Assembly: GCA_029934095.1 (NCBI GenBank)
Contig: JAOZMV010000059.1
Coordinates: 1-7,725, forward strand
DNA length: 7,725 nucleotides
Direction: 5' to 3'
Source: Desulfuromusa sp.
GTDB taxonomy: Bacteria; Desulfobacterota; Desulfuromonadia; Desulfuromonadales; Geopsychrobacteraceae
Shown: positions 1-6,479 of the stretch, one piece after another
Layout: every line of letters starts with the position of its first letter
Position numbering within the stretch: the stretch's first letter is position 1
Translations under genes and position numbers: made by a program
The notes under the pieces: generated by a model
The model's input: the letters and a program-made list of their open reading frames with translations, nothing else
Databases searched by the model: none
Told to the model about the DNA's origin: nothing

Positions 1-18
1 AGGGGAAACCCCGCCCCT
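1..18 (-). other. GC-rich inverted repeat downstream of purH, cut by the window edge
   Basis: Read on the minus strand, the bases after the purH stop form AGGGG-CGGGGTTT-CCCCT, with a nested GGGG-TTT-CCCC. This could be the base of a factor-independent terminator or one end of a dispersed palindromic repeat. The window stops here, so neither a T-tract nor the second half can be seen. It lies 8 bases beyond the purH stop. Confidence 0.35.
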
Positions 19-26
19 ACGAATAC

Positions 27-1592
27 TCAATGGCGGAAATGGCGCATTCCGGTGAATACCATCGCTATCCCTGCCTCATCTGCCGCAGCAATCACCTCTT
101 CATCACGAATCGATCCGCCCGGTTGAATAACGGCAGTGATACCAACAGCAGCGGCATTATCGATACCGTCGCGGAAAGGAAAAAATGCATCAGAGGCCAT
201 GGCGGCCCCCTTGACATCCAGCCCAGCATGATCAGCCTTGATTGCAGCAATTCTGGCTGAATTGACCCGGCTCATCTGCCCCGCACCAACGCCGATAGTC
301 ATTCCGTCCTTGCAATAGACAATGGCATTTGACTTGACAAATTTTGCAACTCGCCAGGCAAAATCGAGATCCTGGCGTTCCTTATCGGTCGGTGCCCGTT
401 TAGTGACAACCTTTAGATCATCACTCAACAGCAGATCGGCCTCCTGTACCAACAGGCCACCATTAACCCGCTTGTAATCAAGTCTTGATGCAGTCTCAGT
501 TGGCCACTCACCACATTCAAGTAAACGTACATTCTTCTTTTTAGCAATGATCTCTGGAACGGCTGCCGCAACCTTTGGCGCAATAATAACCTCAACAAAT
601 TGCTGGTCAACAATCGCCTGCGCTGTTTCAGCATCCAGCTCCCGATTAACAGCAATAATACCCCCAAAAGAAGATTCGGGATCGGTAGAGAAAGCCCGCT
701 GATAAGCTTCCAGCAAAGTAGTTCCCGTAGCCACACCACAAGGGTTCGCGTGTTTGACGATAACACAGGCCGGCGCTTCACCAAATTGCTTGATACATTC
801 AAGAGCGGCATCGGTATCGCCAATATTATTATAGGAGAGAGCCTTACCCTGCAGTTGTCGTGCTGTTGCAATTGAAGCTTCGGCAATATTTTTTTCTACA
901 TAAAATGCCGCCTGCTGATGTGGATTTTCACCATAACGCATCCCCTGGGCTTTCTGAAATTGGAGGGTCAGGGTCGGGGCAAAATCTGCGGCATCCGCGC
1001 TGGTTTTCTTTCCGAGCCAATTGGAAATTGCACCATCATAAGCAGCAGTCCGTTGATAAACTTTAACCGCCAGTTGAAAATTGGTCGCAGCCGAAACATC
1101 ACCACTACTCTGCTTCATTTCGGTGATAACCGTTTCATAATCGGCGGGATCGACCAGCACCGTGACAAACTTATTATTCTTTGCCGCACTCCGCAGCATT
1201 GTCGGCCCACCGATATCGATATTCTCAATAGCATCTTCTAAGCTGCAGCCTTCCTTGGCCACCGTCGCTTCGAAGGGATAAAGGTTAACCACCACCATAT
1301 CGATCGGCTCAATATCATGTTTCGCCATTGCATTGACATGCTCTGGATTATCACGCAACCCGAGCAATGCACCATGAACCTTCGGATGCAGGGTTTTCAC
1401 CCGGCCATCCATCATCTCGGGAAAACCGGTATAATCAGCAACGTCCATCACCGGAATCCCAGCATCGCGAATCATTTTTGCAGTTCCACCAGTTGATAAC
1501 AATTCAACTCCAAAACCGTTCAATTCACGGGCCAGATCGAGCACTCCGGTTTTATCAGAGACTGAAATCAATGCACGTTTGATAGTAGCCAT
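27..1592 (-). CDS. purH: Bifunctional AICAR transformylase / IMP cyclohydrolase
   Basis: Catalyses the last two steps of de novo purine synthesis in the cytosol. AICAR is formylated with 10-formyl-THF, and the product FAICAR is cyclised to IMP. The protein is 521 residues, normal for the family (about 510-530). The N-terminal methylglyoxal-synthase-like IMP cyclohydrolase domain covers roughly residues 1-195 and contains [14 protein letters not shown] near 64-77. The C-terminal transformylase domain follows, with MRYGENPHQ near 218-226, the catalytic Lys-His pair in VKHANPCG (K280, H281), SFGGIIAVN, and SDAFFPFRD near 467-475. I chose the ATG at 1592 because AAGGA lies about 7 bases upstream on the minus strand and the protein then begins [16 protein letters not shown], as in relatives. 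An upstream in-frame start at 1607 would overlap this ribosome site. alr lies upstream in the same direction, 249 bases away, so purH probably has its own promoter. The reading frame is intact. Confidence 0.98.
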   Translation of the reverse strand: MATIKRALISVSDKTGVLDLARELNGFGVELLSTGGTAKMIRDAGIPVMDVADYTGFPEMMDGRVKTLHPKVHGALLGLRDNPEHVNAMAKHDIEPIDMVVVNLYPFEATVAKEGCSLEDAIENIDIGGPTMLRSAAKNNKFVTVLVDPADYETVITEMKQSSGDVSAATNFQLAVKVYQRTAAYDGAISNWLGKKTSADAADFAPTLTLQFQKAQGMRYGENPHQQAAFYVEKNIAEASIATARQLQGKALSYNNIGDTDAALECIKQFGEAPACVIVKHANPCGVATGTTLLEAYQRAFSTDPESSFGGIIAVNRELDAETAQAIVDQQFVEVIIAPKVAAAVPEIIAKKKNVRLLECGEWPTETASRLDYKRVNGGLLVQEADLLLSDDLKVVTKRAPTDKERQDLDFAWRVAKFVKSNAIVYCKDGMTIGVGAGQMSRVNSARIAAIKADHAGLDVKGAAMASDAFFPFRDGIDNAAAVGITAVIQPGGSIRDEEVIAAADEAGIAMVFTGMRHFRH

Positions 1593-1647
1593 GAGATTTC
1601 CTTTCAAAAATAATCAATAAAATCAATGGGGTAAAAAAGCGGTTAAA

Positions 1648-1666
1648 CAGCTACCTTGCGGTACTG
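1648..1666 (-). promoter_or_regulatory. Small stem-loop in the purH leader
   Basis: On the minus strand this reads CAG-TACC-GCAA-GGTA-G-CTG: a four-pair stem closed by a GNRA tetraloop, extended by CAG/CTG past one bulged G. It lies about 55 bases before the purH start. It has no directly adjoining T-tract, so it is not an obvious terminator. I do not match it to a known purine riboswitch. A structured leader element is possible, and chance is not excluded. Confidence 0.28.
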
Positions 1667-1698
1667 CTAAAATTCATAAATATGTCTGTTGCTACGAT

Positions 1699-1728
1699 AT
1701 TATATATGGGGGTAAAGGGTGTTTTTAA
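1699..1728 (-). promoter_or_regulatory. Candidate sigma-70 promoter for purH
   Basis: On the minus strand there is an exact TATAAT (plus-strand 1699-1704). An 18-base spacer separates it from TTAAAA (1723-1728), which matches four of six bases of the -35 consensus. Transcription would begin near 1692, giving a leader of about 100 bases before purH. The surrounding DNA is AT-rich, so the -10 match could partly be chance. Confidence 0.4.
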
Positions 1729-1841
1729 GCTAGTCTGATCGACCAGAGATTGAGGAATTTATTAACATGATTCCCCCCTGCTGACAACCGCTTTTAACGC
1801 TACGAATTCACCATGCTCTCTTCTTTTTTGTGAGGATGTCC

Positions 1842-2969
1842 TTATGCAGTCAGATATCGTCGCGGAACCCGGCTGCCAATGCGGCAAAAAACTTCATAGG
1901 AGATGGTATCCAGCTGTTTCGCCCAATCATCTCCAAGAATTGACAACCCATCTGCAGAACCAAGCAAGGTGACACAATCACCCACGGCAACATCAGGGAC
2001 AGCGCTGACATCGAGCATGATCCAGTCCATACATACCCGACCGATAATCGGGACTTTCTGCCGATGCAGAATCCCCTGACCACAATTACTGAAAAGGCGA
2101 TTATAACCATCCGCATAGCCGAGCGGCAGAACCGCGACCGTCATATCATCAGCGGCATGATAACAGTGACCGTAGGAAATACCACTTCCAGCAGGCAACT
2201 GGCGCAACTGAGCGATACAGCTACGTAAGTGCATGACCGGCTGCAAATCTAATTTAGTGGAGAAATCGGCACCGGGAAGGCCGCCATAAAGCATGATTCC
2301 AGGGCGCGACATGGTACATTCCGGACACTCCCAGCCACTTAATCCGGCACTGTTATTCAAATGAATCTCACGCGGCTCAATTCCAGCCTGACGAACCATC
2401 TGCAACATCATCCGGAATTGTCCCTGTTGATCTGCCGTCACTGCAGAACTCAATTCATCAGCACAGGCTAAATGGGACATGAAGCCTTCAATCACCAATC
2501 CGTCCAGCTGACGTAATTGGGCTAGAGAGTCTTGCAACTGCAGTGGCAGAAAACCAACCCGGCCCATACCACTATCAACTTTCAAATGCACTTTGATCTG
2601 CCGTTGTTGGCTTACAGCCTCCGCATTGAGTCGCAAAGCAGTCCCCATATCCAACAGAGTAGGCATCAAGTTGTGTTGCAAAAAAGCACCTTCCTGGCCA
2701 GGAAAACAACTACCAAGAACCAGCAAATTATCGGAGATCCCGGCAAGGCGTAATTCAAGCGCTTCTTCCATGGTTGCCACAGCAAAATCATGAATCCCGG
2801 AAGACTGTAAAGCCCGGGTAACCGGTATGGCACCGTGTCCGTACGCATCTGCTTTAACTACCGCCAACATACGTTGCGTAGCAGGACATGAGTTTATCGC
2901 CTGCTGTAAATTATGGTTTAATGCCGACAAATCAATATCAGCCCAGGTCGGGCGGGAAGGATAGTTCAT
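1842..2969 (-). CDS. alr: Alanine racemase (PLP-dependent)
   Basis: Interconverts L- and D-alanine in the cytosol and supplies D-alanine for peptidoglycan. At 375 residues it has the family's usual length. The N-terminal TIM barrel carries the PLP lysine in AVVKADAYGHG (K39), LKVDSGMGRVGF near 129-140, and SRPGIMLYG near 221-229. The C-terminal beta domain carries the second catalytic base in GISYGHCY (Y266) and the substrate-contact pair in CMDWIMLDV (M314, D315). I place the start at the ATG at 2969. A GTG directly before it (2972) is an equally plausible start and sits closer to the GGGAG ribosome site. The TTG at 2987 overlaps that ribosome site and is unlikely. The ribosome site lies in the loop of a weak CTAGA/TCTAG hairpin. 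The gene diverges from thiED. purH follows in the same direction, and no clear terminator lies between them. The sequence fits a housekeeping or inducible racemase equally well. Confidence 0.97.
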   Translation of the reverse strand: MNYPSRPTWADIDLSALNHNLQQAINSCPATQRMLAVVKADAYGHGAIPVTRALQSSGIHDFAVATMEEALELRLAGISDNLLVLGSCFPGQEGAFLQHNLMPTLLDMGTALRLNAEAVSQQRQIKVHLKVDSGMGRVGFLPLQLQDSLAQLRQLDGLVIEGFMSHLACADELSSAVTADQQGQFRMMLQMVRQAGIEPREIHLNNSAGLSGWECPECTMSRPGIMLYGGLPGADFSTKLDLQPVMHLRSCIAQLRQLPAGSGISYGHCYHAADDMTVAVLPLGYADGYNRLFSNCGQGILHRQKVPIIGRVCMDWIMLDVSAVPDVAVGDCVTLLGSADGLSILGDDWAKQLDTISYEVFCRIGSRVPRRYLTA

Positions 2970-3013
2970 CACTAGATTTTCTCCCAAGATTCTAGAGGAT
3001 GCTCAATTATCTA

Positions 3014-3039
3014 CCGGAGCATATCAATTATATCTCCGG
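3014..3039. promoter_or_regulatory. Palindrome over the alr -10 box, possible operator
   Basis: Perfect six-base arms CCGGAG (3014-3019) and CTCCGG (3034-3039) enclose an AT-rich core that has ATAT on each side, offset by one base. The alr -10 hexamer (3027-3032) lies inside it. The predicted alr transcript would start within the palindrome and so could not fold the full hairpin. That favours a DNA site for a dimeric regulator over an RNA element. The regulator is unknown. Confidence 0.4.
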
Positions 3040-3053
3040 AAAGCTTCTGTAAA
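3027..3053 (-). promoter_or_regulatory. Candidate sigma-70 promoter for alr
   Basis: On the minus strand, TTTACA (plus-strand 3048-3053, five of six consensus bases) is followed after 15 bases by an exact TATAAT (3027-3032). The spacer is shorter than the usual 16-18, which would suit a weak or activator-assisted promoter. The predicted start near 3020 gives a leader of about 50 bases. Confidence 0.5.
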
Positions 3054-3077
3054 GTATCAGTAAGACTGAAAGATTAA

Positions 3078-3107
3078 TTGACACCAAGGTTTCATGTTTG
3101 ATACGAT
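3078..3107 (+). promoter_or_regulatory. Candidate sigma-70 promoter for thiED
   Basis: A perfect TTGACA (3078-3083) is followed after 18 bases by TACGAT (3102-3107, four of six). Transcription would start near 3114, giving an AT-rich leader of about 70 bases. I find no CTGAGA or CCTGAT core of a TPP aptamer in that leader. Confidence 0.5.
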
Positions 3108-3183
3108 TCAACTAATTGTGTGATTTTCATTCTAAAATTCTCAGAAATATCTTTATCACCTTAATATTAAAGGGGGATTGTCA

Positions 3184-4614
3184 ATGCTTTCGGGTCTCTA
3201 CCTCATCACAGATAACAATCAAGATGGAAAATTGCTGACAAAGGTGAAAGCAGCACTGACGGGAGGAGCAAAGACTGTCCAGTACCGCGCCAAAGATATT
3301 CTTCCGGATGAGCGCCGAGAAATGGCGGAAAATCTCAAAAACCTCTGTTCCGAATATGAAGCTCGGCTGATTATCAATGATCTTCCTGAACTGGCTCACG
3401 ATATTGATGCTGACGGGGTTCACCTTGGACAGGAAGACATGTCCATTATTCAAGCTCGGCAGATACTTGGTCATCAAAAACTGATCGGGGTTTCCACCCA
3501 TAGCGTAGATGAAGCCCTTAAGGCTGAAGCACATGGTGCTGATTATATTGCTATCGGCAGTATTTTTCCAACTGGCAGTAAAGAAGATACCAGTCTGGTC
3601 GGGCTTAAAACCTTGAGCAAGGTGCGCAAAGCAGTTCGTATCCCGGTGGTTGCCATCGGTGGTATCACCCCCGATGGTGCATTTGAGGCATTGGAAGCAG
3701 GAGCTGATGCAATTGCCGTCATTTCCGGGATTATGGCGGATGCCGACCCCGCCCGTGCCGCCAAAGAATATTCGCTATTATTCAACCGGAACAACTCCGT
3801 CCCCAACGGAAAAGTTTTGACGATTGCCGGATCAGACTCCAGTGGTGGTGCTGGTATTCAGGCTGATATCAAGACGATTACCCTGCTTGGCAGCTACGCC
3901 AGCAGTGTTCTGACCGCACTCACTGCTCAGAACACTCTTGGAGTTGCCGAAACTTACGTGGTCAATTCCGATTTTGTCCTCAAGCAAATTGATACAGTTC
4001 TTGATGATATTGGCGCTGACACCATCAAAACCGGGATGCTCAGCTGGGGTGGAATCGTCTCACGCGTCGCCAGAGTCATCGAAGAACGTTCGCTGCTGGC
4101 TGTTGTTGATCCGGTGATGGTCGCCAAGGGTGGCGAGTCACTGCTTGACGTGGAAGCCCACGACAGTGTCATCTTCCGCTTATTGCCTCAATCTTACCTG
4201 TTGACTCCAAACCTGCCAGAAGTCGAAGTGATGACCGGGATCGAACCACGAACCGTCGAAGAGATGATTGAAGCGGGACGCAATCTGCAGGAACTGGGGG
4301 CACGTAATGTTTTGATCAAAGGGGGGCACCTGAGTGGTGATGCCACTGATGTTCTGTTAATGGGAGATACTGAGCACCAACTGACATCGCAACGCTTTGA
4401 CACCATCAATACTCACGGCACCGGCTGTACCCTGTCAGCAGCTATCGCAACTTTCCTCGCCCAGGGCTATCCACTCAAACGTGCTGTAGAACGGGGGAAA
4501 CGTTTTGTTTCTCTGGCGATTGAGCACTCAGTCCAGATCGGTCGGGGTCACGGACCGGTCAATCATATCCAGGCTGCCATGCTCCTCTTACATGAACAGG
4601 CACCTATAGACTAA
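3184..4614 (+). CDS. thiED: Fused thiamine-phosphate synthase / HMP-P kinase (ThiE-ThiD)
   Basis: Bifunctional cytosolic enzyme of thiamine synthesis. The ThiD half phosphorylates HMP and HMP-P to HMP-PP, and the ThiE half joins HMP-PP to thiazole phosphate, giving thiamine phosphate. The ThiE half spans about residues 1-205: GLYLITD, VQYRAKD (Arg and Lys for the pyrophosphate), INDLPELAHDIDADGVHLGQED, IGVSTHS, SIFPTGSKED and VVAIGGI. The ThiD half begins near residue 211 with VLTIAGSDSSGGAGIQADIK. It continues with DPVMVAKGG and LTPNLPE, and ends with the GTGC anion hole and catalytic cysteine (C415) in NTHGTGCTLSAAIAT. Both halves appear complete, and the junction is only a few residues. 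The start is the ATG at 3184, seven bases after AGGGGG; the TTG at 3178 is too close to that site. The protein has 476 residues. The gene diverges from alr and precedes riboswitch-controlled thiC. The E-then-D order is opposite to the ThiD-ThiE fusion of plants. Confidence 0.96.
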   Translation: MLSGLYLITDNNQDGKLLTKVKAALTGGAKTVQYRAKDILPDERREMAENLKNLCSEYEARLIINDLPELAHDIDADGVHLGQEDMSIIQARQILGHQKLIGVSTHSVDEALKAEAHGADYIAIGSIFPTGSKEDTSLVGLKTLSKVRKAVRIPVVAIGGITPDGAFEALEAGADAIAVISGIMADADPARAAKEYSLLFNRNNSVPNGKVLTIAGSDSSGGAGIQADIKTITLLGSYASSVLTALTAQNTLGVAETYVVNSDFVLKQIDTVLDDIGADTIKTGMLSWGGIVSRVARVIEERSLLAVVDPVMVAKGGESLLDVEAHDSVIFRLLPQSYLLTPNLPEVEVMTGIEPRTVEEMIEAGRNLQELGARNVLIKGGHLSGDATDVLLMGDTEHQLTSQRFDTINTHGTGCTLSAAIATFLAQGYPLKRAVERGKRFVSLAIEHSVQIGRGHGPVNHIQAAMLLLHEQAPID

Positions 4615-4646
4615 GCTTGGGAACACTGCATATTTTTCAACAGCAG

Positions 4647-4670
4647 CGTGACCACCTCGGCACGACTTTT
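4647..4670 (+). terminator. Weak candidate terminator after thiED
   Basis: CGTG, a bulged A and CC pair with GG and CACG across an ACCTC loop. The stem is followed by ACTTTT. It is short and imperfect, but it is the only hairpin with a T-run between thiED and the thiC promoter region. Confidence 0.3.
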
Positions 4671-4675
4671 CTCTG

Positions 4676-4704
4676 TTGACTTTCAGCTCACCTAACTGTT
4701 ATTT
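4676..4704 (+). promoter_or_regulatory. Candidate promoter for the thiC riboswitch transcript
   Basis: TTGACT (4676-4681, five of six) is followed after 17 bases by TTATTT (4699-4704, only three of six). A start near 4711 would place the first transcribed bases just before aptamer helix P1, which supports the assignment. The -10 match is poor. Confidence 0.4.
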
Positions 4705-4717
4705 CTTTTAACACATA

Positions 4718-4805
4718 CGCTAGGGGCGTCTTCGTTACTGAGAGTTCCAGAACCATTGGAACAACCCTTGGAACCTGATCCGGTTGATACCGGCGTAGGA
4801 AAGCG
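4718..4805 (+). promoter_or_regulatory. TPP riboswitch aptamer (THI element) upstream of thiC
   Basis: Binds thiamine pyrophosphate in the nascent mRNA. The conserved blocks appear in order: GGGGC (4723-4727), CTGAGA (4738-4743), ACCCTT (4764-4769), GAACCTGATC (4771-4780), then ATACCGG and GCGTAGGAAAG. Closing helix P1 is CGCT (4718-4721) with AGCG (4802-4805). Helix P5 is CCGG (4780-4783) with CCGG (4790-4793). The optional P3a hairpin is present as GTTCCA/TGGAAC (4744-4749, 4757-4762). The aptamer lies between co-oriented thiED and thiC and directly before a terminator, so it should control thiC. Confidence 0.96.
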
Positions 4806-4839
4806 GCTATAAATACCGATTAAATCTATCGATAGCCGC
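4803..4839 (+). promoter_or_regulatory. Antiterminator helix of the thiC riboswitch
   Basis: GCGGCTAT (4803-4810) pairs perfectly with ATAGCCGC (4832-4839). The helix continues with an inner CGAT/ATCG stem (4817-4820, 4828-4831) beyond a six-base bulge. Its 5' strand shares 4803-4805 with the 3' side of P1, and its 3' strand is the 5' arm of the terminator. The antiterminator therefore excludes both. TPP-stabilised P1 should release the terminator; without TPP this helix should allow read-through. Confidence 0.8.
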
Positions 4840-4862
4840 CCTTGGGTGGCTATTTTTGTTTT
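4832..4862 (+). terminator. Riboswitch-controlled intrinsic terminator before thiC
   Basis: ATAGCCGCCC (4832-4841) pairs with GGGTGGCTAT (4844-4853) in a stem with one G-U pair. A run TTTTTGTTTT (4853-4862) follows directly. It lies 27 bases after the aptamer and 93 bases before the thiC start, so it should stop transcription of thiC when TPP is abundant. Confidence 0.9.
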
Positions 4863-4955
4863 GATCAGGAGCGGCATCCCACTTATATCTTTTAACTGCA
4901 GTGTGGCCATTGGAAATGTGCATACACCGCTTTTCTCTATTTGAGGTATCTCTTC

Positions 4956-6254
4956 ATGACCCAACTGGAAATGGCCCGTCAGGGACAAATTACTGATTTG
5001 GTGCGCCAGGCCGCCGCCACTGAAAATATTGACGCCGAAATTCTCCGCCAAAGAATCGCTGCCGGAACGGCGGTTATCTGCCTCAACAAAAAACACACCA
5101 ATGGACGCCCCTTAGCCGTCGGCGAGGGCTTGCGCACCAAGACCAACGCCAATCTTGGCACCAGTCAGGATGACACCAGCATTGATAAAGAGCTGGAGAA
5201 GGCCAAAGTTGCTGCGGCAGCAGGGGCCGATGCGCTGATGGATCTGTCGACCGGTGGCCCGATTGATGAAATTCGTGCTGCGATTATTGCCGAAACCGAT
5301 CTCTGTATCGGCAGTGTCCCGCTCTATCAGGCTGCTTGTGATGCAGTGATAAAGCAAGGCAAACCAATCGTCGACATGACTGTTGATGATATTTTTGCCG
5401 GAGTCAAAAAGCATCTGGATGATGGCGTTGACTTTATCACCGTTCACTGTGGTGTCACCCGCGAAACAGTTGCCAGAATGGATCAGGAAGGACGACTCAT
5501 GGAAGTCGTTTCGCGGGGTGGATCCTTCACTGTCGGCTGGATGGACTACAACAATGCTGAAAATCCTCTCTACGAATTCTATGACCGCCTGCTGGAGATG
5601 GTCCGTCCCTACGATGCTGTCCTCTCCCTGGGAGATGGTTTCCGCCCGGGCTGTATTGCTGATGCGACTGACCGCGCCCAGATTCAGGAATTACTTATCC
5701 TCGGCGAATTGACCCAACGTGCTCAGGATGCGGGCATTCAGGTGATGATTGAAGGTCCCGGCCATGTCCCTTTGAATCAGATCGAAGCCAACATCAAACT
5801 ACAGAAACGTCTCTGCCATGGTGCTCCCTTCTATGTCCTCGGCCCATTGGTGACCGATATTGCCCCCGGCTACGATCATATCACTGCTGCTATCGGCGGA
5901 ACCGTTGCAGCAGCGGCCGGAGCCGATTTTCTCTGCTACGTCACCCCGAGTGAACACTTGCGCCTGCCAACAGTCGAAGATGTTCATGAAGGTGTCATGG
6001 CGGTACGCATCGCTGCCCACGCTGCCGATATTGTCAAAGGGATTCCTGGAGCGATTGAAAAAGATAATGCGATGGCCGTTTATCGTAAAAACCTTGACTG
6101 GGAGGGGCAATACTCGGTCTCTCTTGATCCGGAAAAAGCAAGGCGTTGGCGTGATGAGTCAGGAGTTGATGAATCTCATGGTGCCTGCACCATGTGCGGT
6201 TCACTCTGCGCCTATAAAGTTATGGGTGAGCGAGAGACAAAAAAAGCAATCTAA
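4956..6254 (+). CDS. thiC: Phosphomethylpyrimidine synthase (radical SAM, short form)
   Basis: Converts 5-aminoimidazole ribotide to HMP-P, the thiamine pyrimidine, by a radical S-adenosylmethionine rearrangement using a [4Fe-4S] cluster. The protein is 432 residues, the compact form seen in many anaerobes and archaea; E. coli-type ThiC is about 630. The TIM-barrel core shows MDLSTGG near 95-101, VHCGVTRE, LSLGDGFRPG, MIEGPGHVPLNQI (H270), GPLVTDIAPGYDHITAAIGG, and LCYVTPSEHLRLP (H334). The C-terminal cluster motif is CTMCGSLC (C411, C414, C418), so the last gap is three residues rather than the four of E. coli-type ThiC. I chose the ATG at 4956, nine bases after GAGG; the TTG at 4941 overlaps that site. 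The TPP riboswitch upstream and thiED nearby support a thiamine role. The main alternative is the paralogue BzaF (5-hydroxybenzimidazole synthase for cobamides), which the context argues against. Confidence 0.95.
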   Translation: MTQLEMARQGQITDLVRQAAATENIDAEILRQRIAAGTAVICLNKKHTNGRPLAVGEGLRTKTNANLGTSQDDTSIDKELEKAKVAAAAGADALMDLSTGGPIDEIRAAIIAETDLCIGSVPLYQAACDAVIKQGKPIVDMTVDDIFAGVKKHLDDGVDFITVHCGVTRETVARMDQEGRLMEVVSRGGSFTVGWMDYNNAENPLYEFYDRLLEMVRPYDAVLSLGDGFRPGCIADATDRAQIQELLILGELTQRAQDAGIQVMIEGPGHVPLNQIEANIKLQKRLCHGAPFYVLGPLVTDIAPGYDHITAAIGGTVAAAAGADFLCYVTPSEHLRLPTVEDVHEGVMAVRIAAHAADIVKGIPGAIEKDNAMAVYRKNLDWEGQYSVSLDPEKARRWRDESGVDESHGACTMCGSLCAYKVMGERETKKAI

Positions 6255-6255
6255 C

Positions 6256-6379
6256 TGGCGTCGCAAAAAGTTCCGCCCTACGGCGTTGCCCGGTTTTTTT
6301 CAGGATCTTGACATACTTACGTATGCCTTCGCCCCTGAAAAAATCGTGCGCCTTGTCGGACGAATTTTTTGCTTAGCCA
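6256..6379 (+). repeat. Dispersed palindromic repeat, copy 1 (after thiC)
   Basis: This 124-base element begins one base after the thiC stop and is about 80% identical to the copy at 7269-7391. Its ends pair as TGGC...GCCA, extended by flanking AAC/GTT, and then GCAAAAA/TTTTTGC. Inside are three arms: CGCC-CTAC-GGCG; a long central arm, TTTTTTCAGG/CCTGAAAAAA, capped by CATAC-TTAC-GTATG; and an imperfect CGCC/GACG arm. The shape is a long hairpin or cloverleaf, like a REP-type or MITE-type element. It has no coding capacity. It could terminate thiC transcription, although no clean T-tract follows a compact stem. Confidence 0.9.
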
Positions 6380-6408
6380 GTTCATTGGATTTTGTAGAGC
6401 TGTACCGC

Positions 6409-6437
6409 CTGAAATTTATTACTAGGAATGCTATAGT
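6409..6437 (+). promoter_or_regulatory. Candidate promoter for speD
   Basis: CTGAAA (6409-6414, four of six) is followed after 17 bases by TATAGT (6432-6437, five of six). A TGC just before the -10 makes it an extended -10 promoter. The start near 6444 would give a leader of only about 36 bases. Confidence 0.5.
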
Positions 6438-6465
6438 ACCGGGCAACCTTTGTCCGGTGCTTTTT
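6438..6465 (+). terminator. Terminator-like hairpin just before the speD ribosome site
   Basis: ACCGGGCAA (6438-6446) pairs with TTGTCCGGT (6450-6458) through nine positions, one of them G-U, around a CCT loop. GC and five T's (6461-6465) follow. It ends two bases before the AGGAA ribosome site of speD. Transcripts entering from thiC could form it. A transcript from the promoter at 6409-6437 would start inside it and could not. It may therefore insulate speD from upstream read-through. Confidence 0.5.
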
Positions 6466-6479
6466 CAGGAACCTTACCG

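Noticed and set aside
425..886. 153-codon minus-strand open frame inside purH
   Set aside because: It is an alternative frame of the well-conserved purH sequence, with low-complexity Leu/Arg-rich translation and no start context.
1730..1768. Twelve-codon minus-strand reading frame (MLINSSISGRSD) after a G-run, possible purH leader peptide
   Set aside because: The G-run ends only four bases before the ATG, the frame lies upstream of the best purH promoter, and no regulatory codon run is present.
3050..3183. Possible second TPP riboswitch before thiED
   Set aside because: No CTGAGA, CCTGAT or paired ATACCGG-type core can be found in the spacer.
3178..3183. TTG-initiated start for thiED, and similar upstream TTG starts for alr (2987), thiC (4941) and speD (6450)
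   Set aside because: Each TTG lies in or beside the ribosome binding site, or upstream of it, while the ATG just downstream has proper spacing.
6256..6379. tRNA gene, suggested by the cloverleaf shape of the repeat
   Set aside because: It has no T-arm GTTCRA, no CCA-type acceptor end and no anticodon-loop pattern, and the long central arm is far too long.
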